Shown in pieces: positions 28,464 through 36,408 of a stretch of 51,020 nucleotides of DNA. The notes beneath the pieces were generated by a model. The model was not told the DNA's origin and did no database searches. It worked only from the letters and a program-made list of their open reading frames with translations. The DNA lies in the NCBI GenBank assembly GCA_018239665.1, contig JAFEGV010000009.1, positions 1-51,020 on the forward strand, given 5' to 3'. A program made the translations under genes and the position numbers. The DNA is from Verrucomicrobiota bacterium (lineage in GTDB: Bacteria; Chlamydiota; Chlamydiia; Chlamydiales; Rhabdochlamydiaceae). Every line of letters begins with the position of its first letter. Position 1 is the first letter of the stretch.

Positions 28464-29284
28464 TCGCCGAGTCTTCGATGAAAGACCTTTTAAATGAAAA
28501 TCAAATGCTCGAGGAACGGATCCTCGAACATGGGGACGAAGTTTCCCTCGAGCTTTTTTCAGAATGGAGGGCAAACCGGCAAAAAATGGGAGAGCATCTG
28601 GCCGATGCTGCATTTTGCGCCATCGCCAGCCGATATGATGCATACATTCTCTCCAATCCGGTCAATCCCTCCTCGTATGCCCATTTTACCCGTCCCGATG
28701 TCCAGAGTAAAACGTTTACCATCCAGTCGCGCACGCTAAGAGAGGGGATCCGCAGCGGGTTTCTCGAATCGGAAGCGGGGATGAGGCCTCTTGATTTTTG
28801 GATTCAAGGCCAAAGGTTTTACGCTTTGGAAAGGAGAGGCAAGGAGATCCTCGCGAAGGACCCGGCCGCCTCAGATATCCCTCTTACAGCTTCTTGCTAT
28901 GAAGACAGCTCGCTCATCGTATCCGATATTGACCTCGTCTCGATCTTCTTGCGGAATAATTCCGATGCAGTCCTCTTTGATCCGACCTACGGGGAGCTGA
29001 CAGCGGAAGAACTGGAGATGGTCCTGGACCTGAACCGGTATTTCCAAGAGCTTGTTTCCAAATATTTCGAATTTGCAGCCCCTTCTTCCTTTCGGCTTAT
29101 CGCTCATGGCGCCTCCAACCGTTTCTCTAAAGCCAAAACGTCCTGGCTCGACCGTCCTATGAAACTTCATGGGCCGCAATCGTCCATTCAGTGGTTAAGG
29201 GGAATGGAGGAGTTTCTCGACTTTAACCGGAAGATGAAGAGCTTAGGCTACCATGTCCACCTCAACCCAAACTGGGAATTTTAG
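28460..29284 (+). CDS. Divergent anthrax edema factor/CyaA/ExoY-type nucleotidyl cyclase-like protein
   Basis: 274 residues (an internal ATG at 28478 is possible). Key blocks line up in order with bacterial cyclase toxins. NPVN (67-70) matches the RPVN start. Residues 84-102 match K-G-x-x-V-H-x-K-S-S-D-W-G-x-x-A-G-F, but with Lys84 kept, His replaced by Gln89 and the second Lys by Arg91. SDIDLVSI gives the metal-binding Asp156-x-Asp158. AHGASNRF gives His216 and Asn220. The C-terminus GYHVHLNPNWEF matches the family's GY..PLNP.W end. No Sec signal. The fold is likely; activity is uncertain because the catalytic His is missing. In toxin relatives the enzyme makes cAMP or cGMP in host cells after activation by calmodulin or actin. 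Confidence 0.62.
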   Translation: MIAESSMKDLLNENQMLEERILEHGDEVSLELFSEWRANRQKMGEHLADAAFCAIASRYDAYILSNPVNPSSYAHFTRPDVQSKTFTIQSRTLREGIRSGFLESEAGMRPLDFWIQGQRFYALERRGKEILAKDPAASDIPLTASCYEDSSLIVSDIDLVSIFLRNNSDAVLFDPTYGELTAEELEMVLDLNRYFQELVSKYFEFAAPSSFRLIAHGASNRFSKAKTSWLDRPMKLHGPQSSIQWLRGMEEFLDFNRKMKSLGYHVHLNPNWEF

Positions 29285-29293
29285 TGATTAGCT

Positions 29294-30385
29294 ATGAAAA
29301 CTTTATTTCTTTCACTCAGTTTAGCCATCAATGTCCTCTGCTGCGCAGCGAATGTCGATTGGATCGATATTCCACGGGCGGACTATCATGTGATCTTGGC
29401 CTCCGAAGAACCTGAGATCGAGCCTCTCGATCAATTGATCGCCTACTACCATTCTCTTGACAAAAGCTCCCTGAAGAGCCAATCGGACCGGATAGCGTAT
29501 TTGGAGGCGATCAGCTGTTACCTGGAACAAATGGAGGCCCAAGAAAAATTTGCCGATCAGAGGCCGACCATCCTCCTATTGAACAAAACTGTTCAGAGTA
29601 AAAAAAACTATCTCGAACAGCTTTTGAAAATCCCGTCCGACGAGGAGATCGCATCCTATCATTTCGATGATTCTTCCCTATTGTCGGCCCATTTTGAACC
29701 GCTCTTTTTGAGAAACAACATCACATATTCGCTTAGAATGAAAGAGTTCTGGGGAAAATTTTGGCTCGAATCGATCGATCCCTGCCATCGCCGGCTAGCT
29801 AATTATTATCAGTTTTGGATCGATACCCGGCCTCCAAGAACAGACTATCAATCCTTTTTTCTATGGCTTGAATCCCAGCCGATCCCCAAAAACGTCCCTG
29901 TCGTCGATTATTATTCTGACGAGAAGCTTGAAGCATGCCGCATCGAAATATCGGACGGATATTTACGAAAATCGGATACCCATGAGCTTGTGAGCACTGA
30001 TAAATCCAAGCGGAACCTATTTGTCATCGATTTATTGAAAGAGCTTTATCTGGAACCGTTCAAAGAGGGGGTCTGGCATACCAGTTTAAGCCGCGGCAAA
30101 CCCATTTTGGGCGCAGGTCTTTTACAGAGCGAAGAGGGCGTGGTCAAAACGGTCGCCTTTGAATGCGGCCATTATCTGCCCTCCCTTGAACAAAGCTTTC
30201 AATCGCTGCAGGTTCTGCGCGAGAGGGGAGTCCGCTTTAAAAAACCATTCCAGGTGGTTTATTTTGAAAATAGAAATAAATATAAGATCCTGATATCAGA
30301 AAATGTTCTTGAAGATTACCAACAGTTTAATGATGCGATCCACGACCTGTCGAAAAGGAAATTGGTGTCCTCCAATGAATTTTAA
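29294..30385 (+). CDS. Secreted IQM/'SGHY'-domain family protein (intact paralogue)
   Basis: 363 residues with a clear signal peptide (MKTLFLSLSLAINVLCCA). The helical N-terminal half shares the DWIDIP start and the FWLESIDPCHRR and FFLWLES blocks with the split gene at 25215-26291. The C-terminal half carries HTSLSRGKPILGAGLL and FECGHYLPSL, the HSS..G...AG...SGHY.P pattern of plant IQM-type proteins, followed by a final VVYFENRNKYKI strand. The domain's biochemical role is not known. It lies 9 bp after the cyclase-like gene and overlaps the EEP gene by 11 bp, so it is part of the same operon. Periplasmic or secreted. Confidence 0.78.
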   Translation: MKTLFLSLSLAINVLCCAANVDWIDIPRADYHVILASEEPEIEPLDQLIAYYHSLDKSSLKSQSDRIAYLEAISCYLEQMEAQEKFADQRPTILLLNKTVQSKKNYLEQLLKIPSDEEIASYHFDDSSLLSAHFEPLFLRNNITYSLRMKEFWGKFWLESIDPCHRRLANYYQFWIDTRPPRTDYQSFFLWLESQPIPKNVPVVDYYSDEKLEACRIEISDGYLRKSDTHELVSTDKSKRNLFVIDLLKELYLEPFKEGVWHTSLSRGKPILGAGLLQSEEGVVKTVAFECGHYLPSLEQSFQSLQVLRERGVRFKKPFQVVYFENRNKYKILISENVLEDYQQFNDAIHDLSKRKLVSSNEF

Positions 30386-31184
30386 ATTCCTCCTGATTCT
30401 TGCCTTCTTTTCTCAAGTCCTGTGCGCCGATTCGTTCCGTCTGGTGACCTACAATATTTTGAGCGACGACTACGCCCATGGGAGCGAATACGATTATGTG
30501 GGCAAGGACCTCCTGGACTGGCAGAATCGGCGGAGCAAAATTGTGGAAAGAGTGAAAAATCTTGATCCCGACGTGATCTGTCTTCAAGAGGTGGACACCG
30601 ACTCTTTCGAGTACTTTAAAGAGGCCTTCGAAGGCTTTGAAGGTTCATTTGCCAAAAAGGGGAGCTCATCTAAGGAAGGGATCGGAACTTTTTGCAAAAA
30701 AGACGTTTTTAAAGAAACAAGCCACAAAGCAGTGCTTTGCGAGGGGACATCAAACTGCGGGTGCGCAGCCGTCCAGCCAGCCCTCTTTACGAAGCTCATC
30801 CTCCACGATGATCAGTCCATCACGCTTGTCAATACGAAGATCAAATACAGCAAGGATCTCGTTCCCGGAGGCCCCATATGGAACCACGTTCAATGCATCC
30901 TCAAGTCCATTCCTAAGACTGCGGCGATTGTCGCTGGGGACTTCAATATGGAACCCGGCCATCCTTTCATGCAGGACTTTTACTCAGCCGGTCTTAACGA
31001 TCGTTCCTCGACATATTCTTTCTATGAGGATGGGAACTTTCAACGGATCGACTACATCTTGACCACGGACGATCTCAAAAGCGTTCCCATTGAGAGCATC
31101 TCTTCGAACGGAGAAAAACCGATCCCGAACGAAGAGGAGCCCTCGGACCATTTACCCGTAGGAAGTGTGATCGCCTATGAATGA
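30375..31184 (+). CDS. Exported endonuclease/exonuclease/phosphatase (EEP) family enzyme
   Basis: The open frame starts upstream, but ATG 30375 gives a classical signal peptide (MNFKFLLILAFFSQVLCA); 269 residues. EEP motifs: TYNILSDD (Asn27), CLQEVD (Glu72, metal ligand), VAGDFNMEP and the C-terminal SDHLPV (catalytic Asp-His). The family includes DNase I-like nucleases, sphingomyelinases, inositol phosphatases and CCR4 deadenylases. The TYNIL..D start and the LQEVD..F pattern are closest to CCR4/nocturnin-like members. An exported form would act on nucleic acid, nucleotides or phospholipid outside the cytosol. It overlaps the ABC ATPase gene by 8 bp. Confidence 0.88.
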   Translation: MNFKFLLILAFFSQVLCADSFRLVTYNILSDDYAHGSEYDYVGKDLLDWQNRRSKIVERVKNLDPDVICLQEVDTDSFEYFKEAFEGFEGSFAKKGSSSKEGIGTFCKKDVFKETSHKAVLCEGTSNCGCAAVQPALFTKLILHDDQSITLVNTKIKYSKDLVPGGPIWNHVQCILKSIPKTAAIVAGDFNMEPGHPFMQDFYSAGLNDRSSTYSFYEDGNFQRIDYILTTDDLKSVPIESISSNGEKPIPNEEEPSDHLPVGSVIAYE

Positions 31185-32154
31185 CACCGTACAGGTTAGA
31201 AATCTGAAGAAAAATTTCAAAGTAGCAAAAAGCGGAAGCGGTTTTTTAACCAAGTTCAAACAATTCGTCATCCCTCAGCATGAGTCCCTTCCTGCCGTGG
31301 ACGACATTTCTTTTGAGATACGACGGGGAGAAAAGGTCGCCTTCATCGGGCCTAACGGGGCGGGAAAATCCACCACTATCAAGCTATTGACAGGCATTTA
31401 TCAGCCTTGCTCAGGTTCCGTGCGGATCTTTGACAAAGACCCTTACGTCGATCGGAAGAGCGTCGCCTATAAGATCGGAACGGTCTTTGGCCAGCGGAGC
31501 CAGCTGTGGTACCACCTTCCCGCCTACCATTCGTTCACGCTTTTGGCGACGATCTACGACATCGACCCCAAAAAATTTAAAGAGCGGCTCGACCACTTGA
31601 TCGAGGTCTTTCAGCTTCGCCATTTTATCTCGAGGCCGGTCAAAGAGCTTTCTTTAGGCGAGAGGATGCGCTGCGAACTGGTTGCCAGCCTTTTGCACAA
31701 TCCTGAGGTCCTATTTTTAGACGAGCCGACGATCGGCTTGGACATTATCTCCAAAGACGCCATTCGGCATCTCATCCAGCAGAGGGCGGAACTGGAGTCG
31801 ACAACGATCTTTTTGACATCGCATGACATTGCCGATATCGAGAAAGTCTGCGACCGGATCATTCTGATCAATAAAGGCAAGATCGTTATCGACGACTCGG
31901 TCAAATCGATCAAGAAGCAGTACCTGAAGAACAAAGTGATCACGGTCAAATCGGAAAAGAAGATCGAATGGAAGTCCCATCCGGCCATATCTCCCATCCA
32001 TGCGGCCGACAGCTTTTACAAGTTCGAAATCGATCTTTGCTTGATGAACCCGCAAGAAGCCGTCCAATATTTCGCGCAGAACTATCGGTTCACAGATATC
32101 GTGATCGAGGATCCGCCGCTAGAAGAAATCATTAAAGGGATCTACCAGTCTTGA
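31177..32154 (+). CDS. ABC transporter ATP-binding protein (ABC-2 exporter)
   Basis: 325 residues. Walker A is GPNGAGKST; the Q-loop region is FGQRSQLWY, the signature LSLGERMRCELV, Walker B VLFLDEP, the D-loop TIGLD, and the switch His is in LTSHD. The FGQ(R)SQLWW/Y block and the ~90-residue C-terminal extension are typical of ATPases that pair with DUF990/ABC2_membrane_6 permeases, as next door. It overlaps the permease gene by 4 bp. It powers export of whatever this operon makes. Confidence 0.95.
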   Translation: MNDTVQVRNLKKNFKVAKSGSGFLTKFKQFVIPQHESLPAVDDISFEIRRGEKVAFIGPNGAGKSTTIKLLTGIYQPCSGSVRIFDKDPYVDRKSVAYKIGTVFGQRSQLWYHLPAYHSFTLLATIYDIDPKKFKERLDHLIEVFQLRHFISRPVKELSLGERMRCELVASLLHNPEVLFLDEPTIGLDIISKDAIRHLIQQRAELESTTIFLTSHDIADIEKVCDRIILINKGKIVIDDSVKSIKKQYLKNKVITVKSEKKIEWKSHPAISPIHAADSFYKFEIDLCLMNPQEAVQYFAQNYRFTDIVIEDPPLEEIIKGIYQS

Positions 32155-32918
32155 AGAAATATCTGTTAATGATCTTCTACTCGCTTCTTCACAACGGGAA
32201 AAACCGGAAAGAGATCTTCATCCGATCCTCATTTTTCCTGGTCATCGTCTTTATTTTTTCCAAATTGTGGCAGGCGACCCAATTTTCCGAAGGGGGAAAC
32301 TGGCAATCGATGATCTGGTATCTCTCCGTCACCGAGCTGATCGTTCTTTCGGTCCCATTCATCCAAATCGACATCGAGAACGATATCCGCAGCGGCGATG
32401 TGGCCTATCAACTGTTGAAACCGGTCCACTACCTCTGGCTCAAAATTTCAGACAGCATCGGGGCCTTTCTTTTCCGCTTTAGCGTGTTGATGCTTATCGC
32501 CATTCCTTTCTGCGCGTATTTGTCCGGTTACATCCCGCCTCCTGCCATCCTATTCCTGTCCTACTTGACCGCAGGGATTGCCGGCCTTGTGTTTATCCTG
32601 TTCCAAACGGCGATCGGGCTGCTCGCATTCAAGCTCCACGATGCAACTCCGATCTTTTGGGTCTGGCAGCGCTGCTCATTTTTGTTTGGCGGGCTGGTCA
32701 TCCCATTGGACTTCTATCCTTCGTATTTAAAGACCGCCTCCTATTTTCTCCCGTTTGCCTCCCTGCTCTACGGTCCGGCGCGGCTTGTCCTCTCGTTCAA
32801 TGCCGGGGACTTTTTAATTGTGTTAGGCGGGCTTCTGTTCTGGGGCATTGTCGCCGTGCTTCTAGCAAACGGTCTTTACATCCGTATGCTTAAATCACTT
32901 AAAATAAATGGTGGATGA
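32151..32918 (+). CDS. ABC-2 type permease, subunit 1
   Basis: 255 residues. TTG 32151 overlaps the ATPase stop (TTGA) and gives MKKYLLMIFYSLL, fitting the family start; ATG 32169 is the alternative. Six hydrophobic helices, with the cytoplasmic loop IENDIRSGDVAYQLLKPVHYLWLK (positions about 75-98) matching the G-x-x-x-Y-x-L-x-x-P block of ABC2_membrane_6-type permeases. It forms a heterodimer with the next gene product. Inner membrane. Confidence 0.88.
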   Translation: MKKYLLMIFYSLLHNGKNRKEIFIRSSFFLVIVFIFSKLWQATQFSEGGNWQSMIWYLSVTELIVLSVPFIQIDIENDIRSGDVAYQLLKPVHYLWLKISDSIGAFLFRFSVLMLIAIPFCAYLSGYIPPPAILFLSYLTAGIAGLVFILFQTAIGLLAFKLHDATPIFWVWQRCSFLFGGLVIPLDFYPSYLKTASYFLPFASLLYGPARLVLSFNAGDFLIVLGGLLFWGIVAVLLANGLYIRMLKSLKINGG

Positions 32919-33702
32919 GATGTCCGAGCTCAAGAACCTATGGGCGCATATCAAGATCAGCATTCAATCGACGGTCAGCTTAAGAGAGTCGTTCCTCATC
33001 CAGTCATTCTTCATGCTCCTTAGCAATCTAGTCTTCTTTTCATTCTGGTGGATCTATTTCAGCAACTTTAAATCGATCAAAGGCTGGACGCTGTCCGACA
33101 TTGCCTGCCTTTACGGGATCGTGAACGGAGCTTATGGGATTTTTTCCGTGTTCTTCGGAGGAAGCCGTTACCTTGCGCGGATGATCTTTGAGGGGGATCT
33201 GGACATGCTGATCGTCAAACCGAAGAACCTCTTGCTTCAGATCATGGGATCTAAATCGGTCTCTTCGGGATGGGGCGATATTTTCAGTTCCGCTGTTTTC
33301 CTGGCCTTTTCAGGATATGCGACACTCACGAACTTGCCTTTATTAGCGCTGTTCATTTTGACGGCCTGTCTTGTGATCACCTCCTTTTCGATCGTGATGG
33401 GGAGCCTGGCGTTTTGGATCGGGGACTCCCATTCCCTTTCAAAACAACTGTTTGAGTTCCTCCTCACCTTCAGCAACTACCCCAAGTCCATTTACGTCGG
33501 GGCCGTTAAAGTCTTCCTTTTAACGATAGTTCCGTCCGGGTTCATCGGTTTTGTACCGATCGAAGCGATCAAGGACCAATCGATGATCGGCTCCCTTACC
33601 ATCTTGGGGTTCACCTTCGCTTATGCTTATTGCGCCTATAAAATTTTCTACAGGGGGCTAAGGCGATATGCGTCGGGAACCAAGCCCGGCTTCAAAGTTT
33701 AA
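32908..33702 (+). CDS. ABC-2 type permease, subunit 2 (DUF990/ABC2_membrane_6)
   Basis: 264 residues from ATG 32908; ATG 32920 has a better-placed GGTGG and may be the true start. Six membrane helices. The loop FEGDLDMLIVKPKNLLLQIM is the family hallmark G-x-L-D-x-L-x-x-K-P. It ends the operon that starts at 25215. Such ATPase plus two-permease sets export small molecules, peptides or lipids; no substrate-binding protein is encoded, consistent with export. Confidence 0.9.
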   Translation: MVDEMSELKNLWAHIKISIQSTVSLRESFLIQSFFMLLSNLVFFSFWWIYFSNFKSIKGWTLSDIACLYGIVNGAYGIFSVFFGGSRYLARMIFEGDLDMLIVKPKNLLLQIMGSKSVSSGWGDIFSSAVFLAFSGYATLTNLPLLALFILTACLVITSFSIVMGSLAFWIGDSHSLSKQLFEFLLTFSNYPKSIYVGAVKVFLLTIVPSGFIGFVPIEAIKDQSMIGSLTILGFTFAYAYCAYKIFYRGLRRYASGTKPGFKV

Positions 33703-33892
33703 CCTCTCCCGGCACCGTCCGGCATTCCCAAAATGACTACCTTTTCTTTGAGGATTTCCGGCTTTGTCTTTTCGAGGCCAACTGTTAAAAATCTCCTACT
33801 AACCGCATGAGCTTCCAACTCAATCACAAACCTCATTTTCAAATTATTTCAGCCTAAGTTTAACTCTGAATAATTAAACAAAAATCATCTCA

Positions 33893-33921
33893 TTTACATA
33901 AACGTTGTAATTAAGTATAAT
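33893..33921 (+). promoter_or_regulatory. Sigma70-type promoter for the exported Nudix gene
   Basis: TTTACA (33893-33898), a 17-nt spacer and a consensus TATAAT (33916-33921) lie about 35 bp before ATG 33957. Confidence 0.75.
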
Positions 33922-33956
33922 AGACATAATTTTGAATAATTCCAAACGGAGTTTCA

Positions 33957-34442
33957 ATGAAGAAAATAATTACAATTTTCGCGCTTTTGTTTTCACTGTC
34001 TGCAAATGCACAAATTGTGTTCCAAGATCCTCCTAAGAACTTCACACCCAGAATGGAAGTGTCGATTTGCTTCATTAAAGATGGCGATCGGGTCCTCTTC
34101 TTGAAAAGACAATATAACAAACCGGAAGGCAACACGTGGGGCATCCCCGGTGGAAAGCTGGACCCGGGTGAAACTGCGAAAAAAGCGGTCATCCGTGAGG
34201 TGTCTGAAGAAACGGGTATTGAGCTCGAGGGCAGCAAGGTGCGCTACTTTGGAAAAGTCTACGCTAAAAGCGAGACGAACCAAGTGATTTTGCACGTCTT
34301 TGAGACGACTCTGAAAGATCAGCCGGAAGTCACGATCAATCCTAAGGAGCACCAGGACTATCTATGGGTTACTTTAGATGAGTCGCTCAGCCTGCCTCTG
34401 ATCCCGGGAGAAGAGGAGTGCATCGAATTATTTTACGGCTAA
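33957..34442 (+). CDS. Exported Nudix hydrolase, copy 1
   Basis: 161 residues. A clear signal peptide (MKKIITIFALLFSLSANA) precedes a complete Nudix box: Gly66-x5-Glu72-x7-Arg80-Glu81-x2-Glu84-Glu85-x-Gly87, in a WGIPGGKLDPGE context. Nudix enzymes cleave nucleoside diphosphates linked to another group; most are cytosolic, so export is notable. Its own promoter (33893-33921) and terminator (34486-34521) make it a single-gene unit. Substrate unknown. Confidence 0.9.
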   Translation: MKKIITIFALLFSLSANAQIVFQDPPKNFTPRMEVSICFIKDGDRVLFLKRQYNKPEGNTWGIPGGKLDPGETAKKAVIREVSEETGIELEGSKVRYFGKVYAKSETNQVILHVFETTLKDQPEVTINPKEHQDYLWVTLDESLSLPLIPGEEECIELFYG

Positions 34443-34485
34443 AAGGCCCCAATTCTCTCAGAAGAGAGCTCAAGAAATAAATAAT

Positions 34486-34521
34486 AGGATGGTCGGGAAT
34501 CCCGACCATCCTTTCTTTTTT
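34486..34521 (+). terminator. Rho-independent terminator after the Nudix gene
   Basis: A perfect 12-bp stem (AGGATGGTCGGG / CCCGACCATCCT, loop AAT) is followed by TTCTTTTTT. It lies between convergent genes. Confidence 0.92.
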
Positions 34522-34530
34522 AGATCGTCC

Positions 34531-35433
34531 TTAGAGGCTCGGCAATTTGATCTGCCGCAGCTTGATCTCATCGTAGGATAACTTTACATTCGGGGCCATC
34601 GCGAACACGATGATGGCGTACCTTGTCTTGTTCTGCTGCTTGACGGCGTGGGGAGTGGGATAAATAGGCACGTCCAGATGCTGCAAGGCAAGCCCGGGGA
34701 TCAGCAGCAGGGAGCTCTTCGAATCATCTTTTTTGTACTGCCGGCATGGAGCGGAAAAGTCCTCCACGGCAATCGGGTCTTTGTATGGGGAGATCAAAAG
34801 GGATTCGCAATCCTCGCTTTCGCTGTTATCGAACAAAAACGACAACCCCGAAAAATCGAAGTGGGCGTTGCTCGCAGCAAGCTCCGAGGGATCGTATCGG
34901 ACGACTTTGATCAGGGTCAATAGTTTCCCATCTTCCGTATACATGGCCTTTGAAAGGTCGACAGTCTGGTCGATCGAGTGGATGGCCTCTTCGAACTTAA
35001 CTTTGCTGATCTTGGCAATTTCTTTTAAGGATTTAAATAGAGAGCCAAGTTCTTCCGACTCGGCAATGACTTCAGGATAGTTGCTATCGATGAAATCAAA
35101 ATATTCTTCGGAAAAATGGAAATACTTCTTCTTGCTCTTCCCTGATTTCGTATCGTCGATATAACCGATAGGAGGGAAGCCGTAAAGGCTGTTTTCTAGA
35201 GATTTTGTGTATTCGCGATCGATCTTGTACAGCGTTTGCGCCCACTCGGGGTGTTGTTCAACGAAGTCGATGAGATCGTCGAACTCGGAGTAAACCTCTG
35301 CAAAATAATTTTGTCCGCACTGCTCATTGAGCATTTCATGGTATCCCTTTGATGTAAACTCATCGAGGATCGGCGATGCGTGCATTGAAAAAGAGCTTAG
35401 TGCAACTGTTAAAAAAGTACTTAATTTAATCAT
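34531..35433 (-). CDS. Exported 2-oxoglutarate/Fe(II) oxygenase-like protein
   Basis: ATG 35433 (GGG upstream at 5 nt) gives a signal peptide MIKLSTFLTVALSSFSMHAS; 300 residues. The second half has the double-stranded beta-helix pattern: VVRYDPSEL, then His191-x-Asp193 in AHFDFSGLSFL, a LLIPGLALQHL strand, His262 in PTPHAV, and Arg271 in TRYAIIVFA. This gives the H-x-D...H...R set for Fe(II) and 2-oxoglutarate. The first half is helical, unlike isopenicillin N synthase-type enzymes, which start with a DIOX_N domain. Fe(II)/2OG enzymes are rarely exported, since 2OG is cytosolic. Family moderately sure, substrate unknown. Confidence 0.6.
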   Translation of the reverse strand: MIKLSTFLTVALSSFSMHASPILDEFTSKGYHEMLNEQCGQNYFAEVYSEFDDLIDFVEQHPEWAQTLYKIDREYTKSLENSLYGFPPIGYIDDTKSGKSKKKYFHFSEEYFDFIDSNYPEVIAESEELGSLFKSLKEIAKISKVKFEEAIHSIDQTVDLSKAMYTEDGKLLTLIKVVRYDPSELAASNAHFDFSGLSFLFDNSESEDCESLLISPYKDPIAVEDFSAPCRQYKKDDSKSSLLLIPGLALQHLDVPIYPTPHAVKQQNKTRYAIIVFAMAPNVKLSYDEIKLRQIKLPSL

Positions 35434-35487
35434 ATTACCCAAAAATTTGTGGATGGGGTATTCTAACACACCATTTAACGGAGCGCA

Positions 35488-36381
35488 ATGCGAATTCTTG
35501 TGGCAATCCTACTTTTACAGACCGGCGCACTCGCCTCTTCAGAAATCAGCGCGGCCTTTGATATCGGGACCGGCAAGATCAAGATGCAGGTCGCCAGGGT
35601 ATCCGAGGGGCATTTCGAGCCTTTATATTGCAAGGCAGAGCAAATATCGCCTTCCAACGAACCTATCGTCGACCAGGAAGGGATGATCACCTGGGAAGGG
35701 CAGGAAAGGATTGTCTCGGTCCTCAAATCTCTCAAGGCCGCAGGCGAAGAGTACGGCCCTACGAAGTGCCAAGCGATTGCGACCGAACTGTTCAGAACGG
35801 CAAAAAACGGCCCTGAAGTTGCCGAAAACATATCAGCGCTGCTTGATGTGGAGATCAAGATCATATCCCCAGAAGAAGAGGGGATTTTAAGCTTTCTGAC
35901 CATTGTTGAAGAGACGGGCCTTGATCCTGAAGAGATCGTCGTCTTGGACATCGGATCGGGAAGTTTTCAGATCACCTGCAAGCTGGAAGACCAGTTTCTT
36001 GTCTATGGTGCTCCCTATGGCAGAAACCCGACTTATGCGCTCGTTAAAAACAATGAGATTTCAGTCTTAAAGAGCGCTCTTGGCGGAATCGATCCTCGGA
36101 TCATCAAAAAGATCCAGGACTGCAAAAACAGCGTCATTGGGATTGGCGCCCATCCAAAACACATCCTCAAGTCCAAGACCGACTACGACGAGAAGGACTT
36201 GGACGAGGCCCTTCTGGCAAATGCAGACGTTGACATCGACCACACCGATCTTCTGCTGGTTAAAACAATCATGGAATCTCTTTCGATCTCCCACATCAAG
36301 TACAAGTATGTCCGCGCAGGAAACACCAGCGGCATGTTTGCCCTTTCCAATCCTGCATCATCGACGCATGCCGTCAAATAA
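35488..36381 (+). CDS. Exported Ppx/GppA-like phosphatase (ASKHA fold)
   Basis: 297 residues with a short signal peptide (MRILVAILLLQTGALAS). Phosphate-binding loops of the Ppx/GppA family are present: FDIGTGKIKMQVA near the N-terminus and LDIGSGSFQ in the middle. The helix with ATELFRTAKNG and IISPEEEG matches the family's ATxAxRxAxN and ISGxEEA blocks. Ppx hydrolyses polyphosphate and GppA hydrolyses pppGpp, both cytosolic. An exported version suggests polyphosphate or a nucleotide outside the inner membrane. It starts only 54 bp from the divergent oxygenase-like gene. Confidence 0.8.
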   Translation: MRILVAILLLQTGALASSEISAAFDIGTGKIKMQVARVSEGHFEPLYCKAEQISPSNEPIVDQEGMITWEGQERIVSVLKSLKAAGEEYGPTKCQAIATELFRTAKNGPEVAENISALLDVEIKIISPEEEGILSFLTIVEETGLDPEEIVVLDIGSGSFQITCKLEDQFLVYGAPYGRNPTYALVKNNEISVLKSALGGIDPRIIKKIQDCKNSVIGIGAHPKHILKSKTDYDEKDLDEALLANADVDIDHTDLLLVKTIMESLSISHIKYKYVRAGNTSGMFALSNPASSTHAVK

Positions 36382-36408
36382 GAACTCTTTTAAAGCTTAG
36401 GTAATTCA

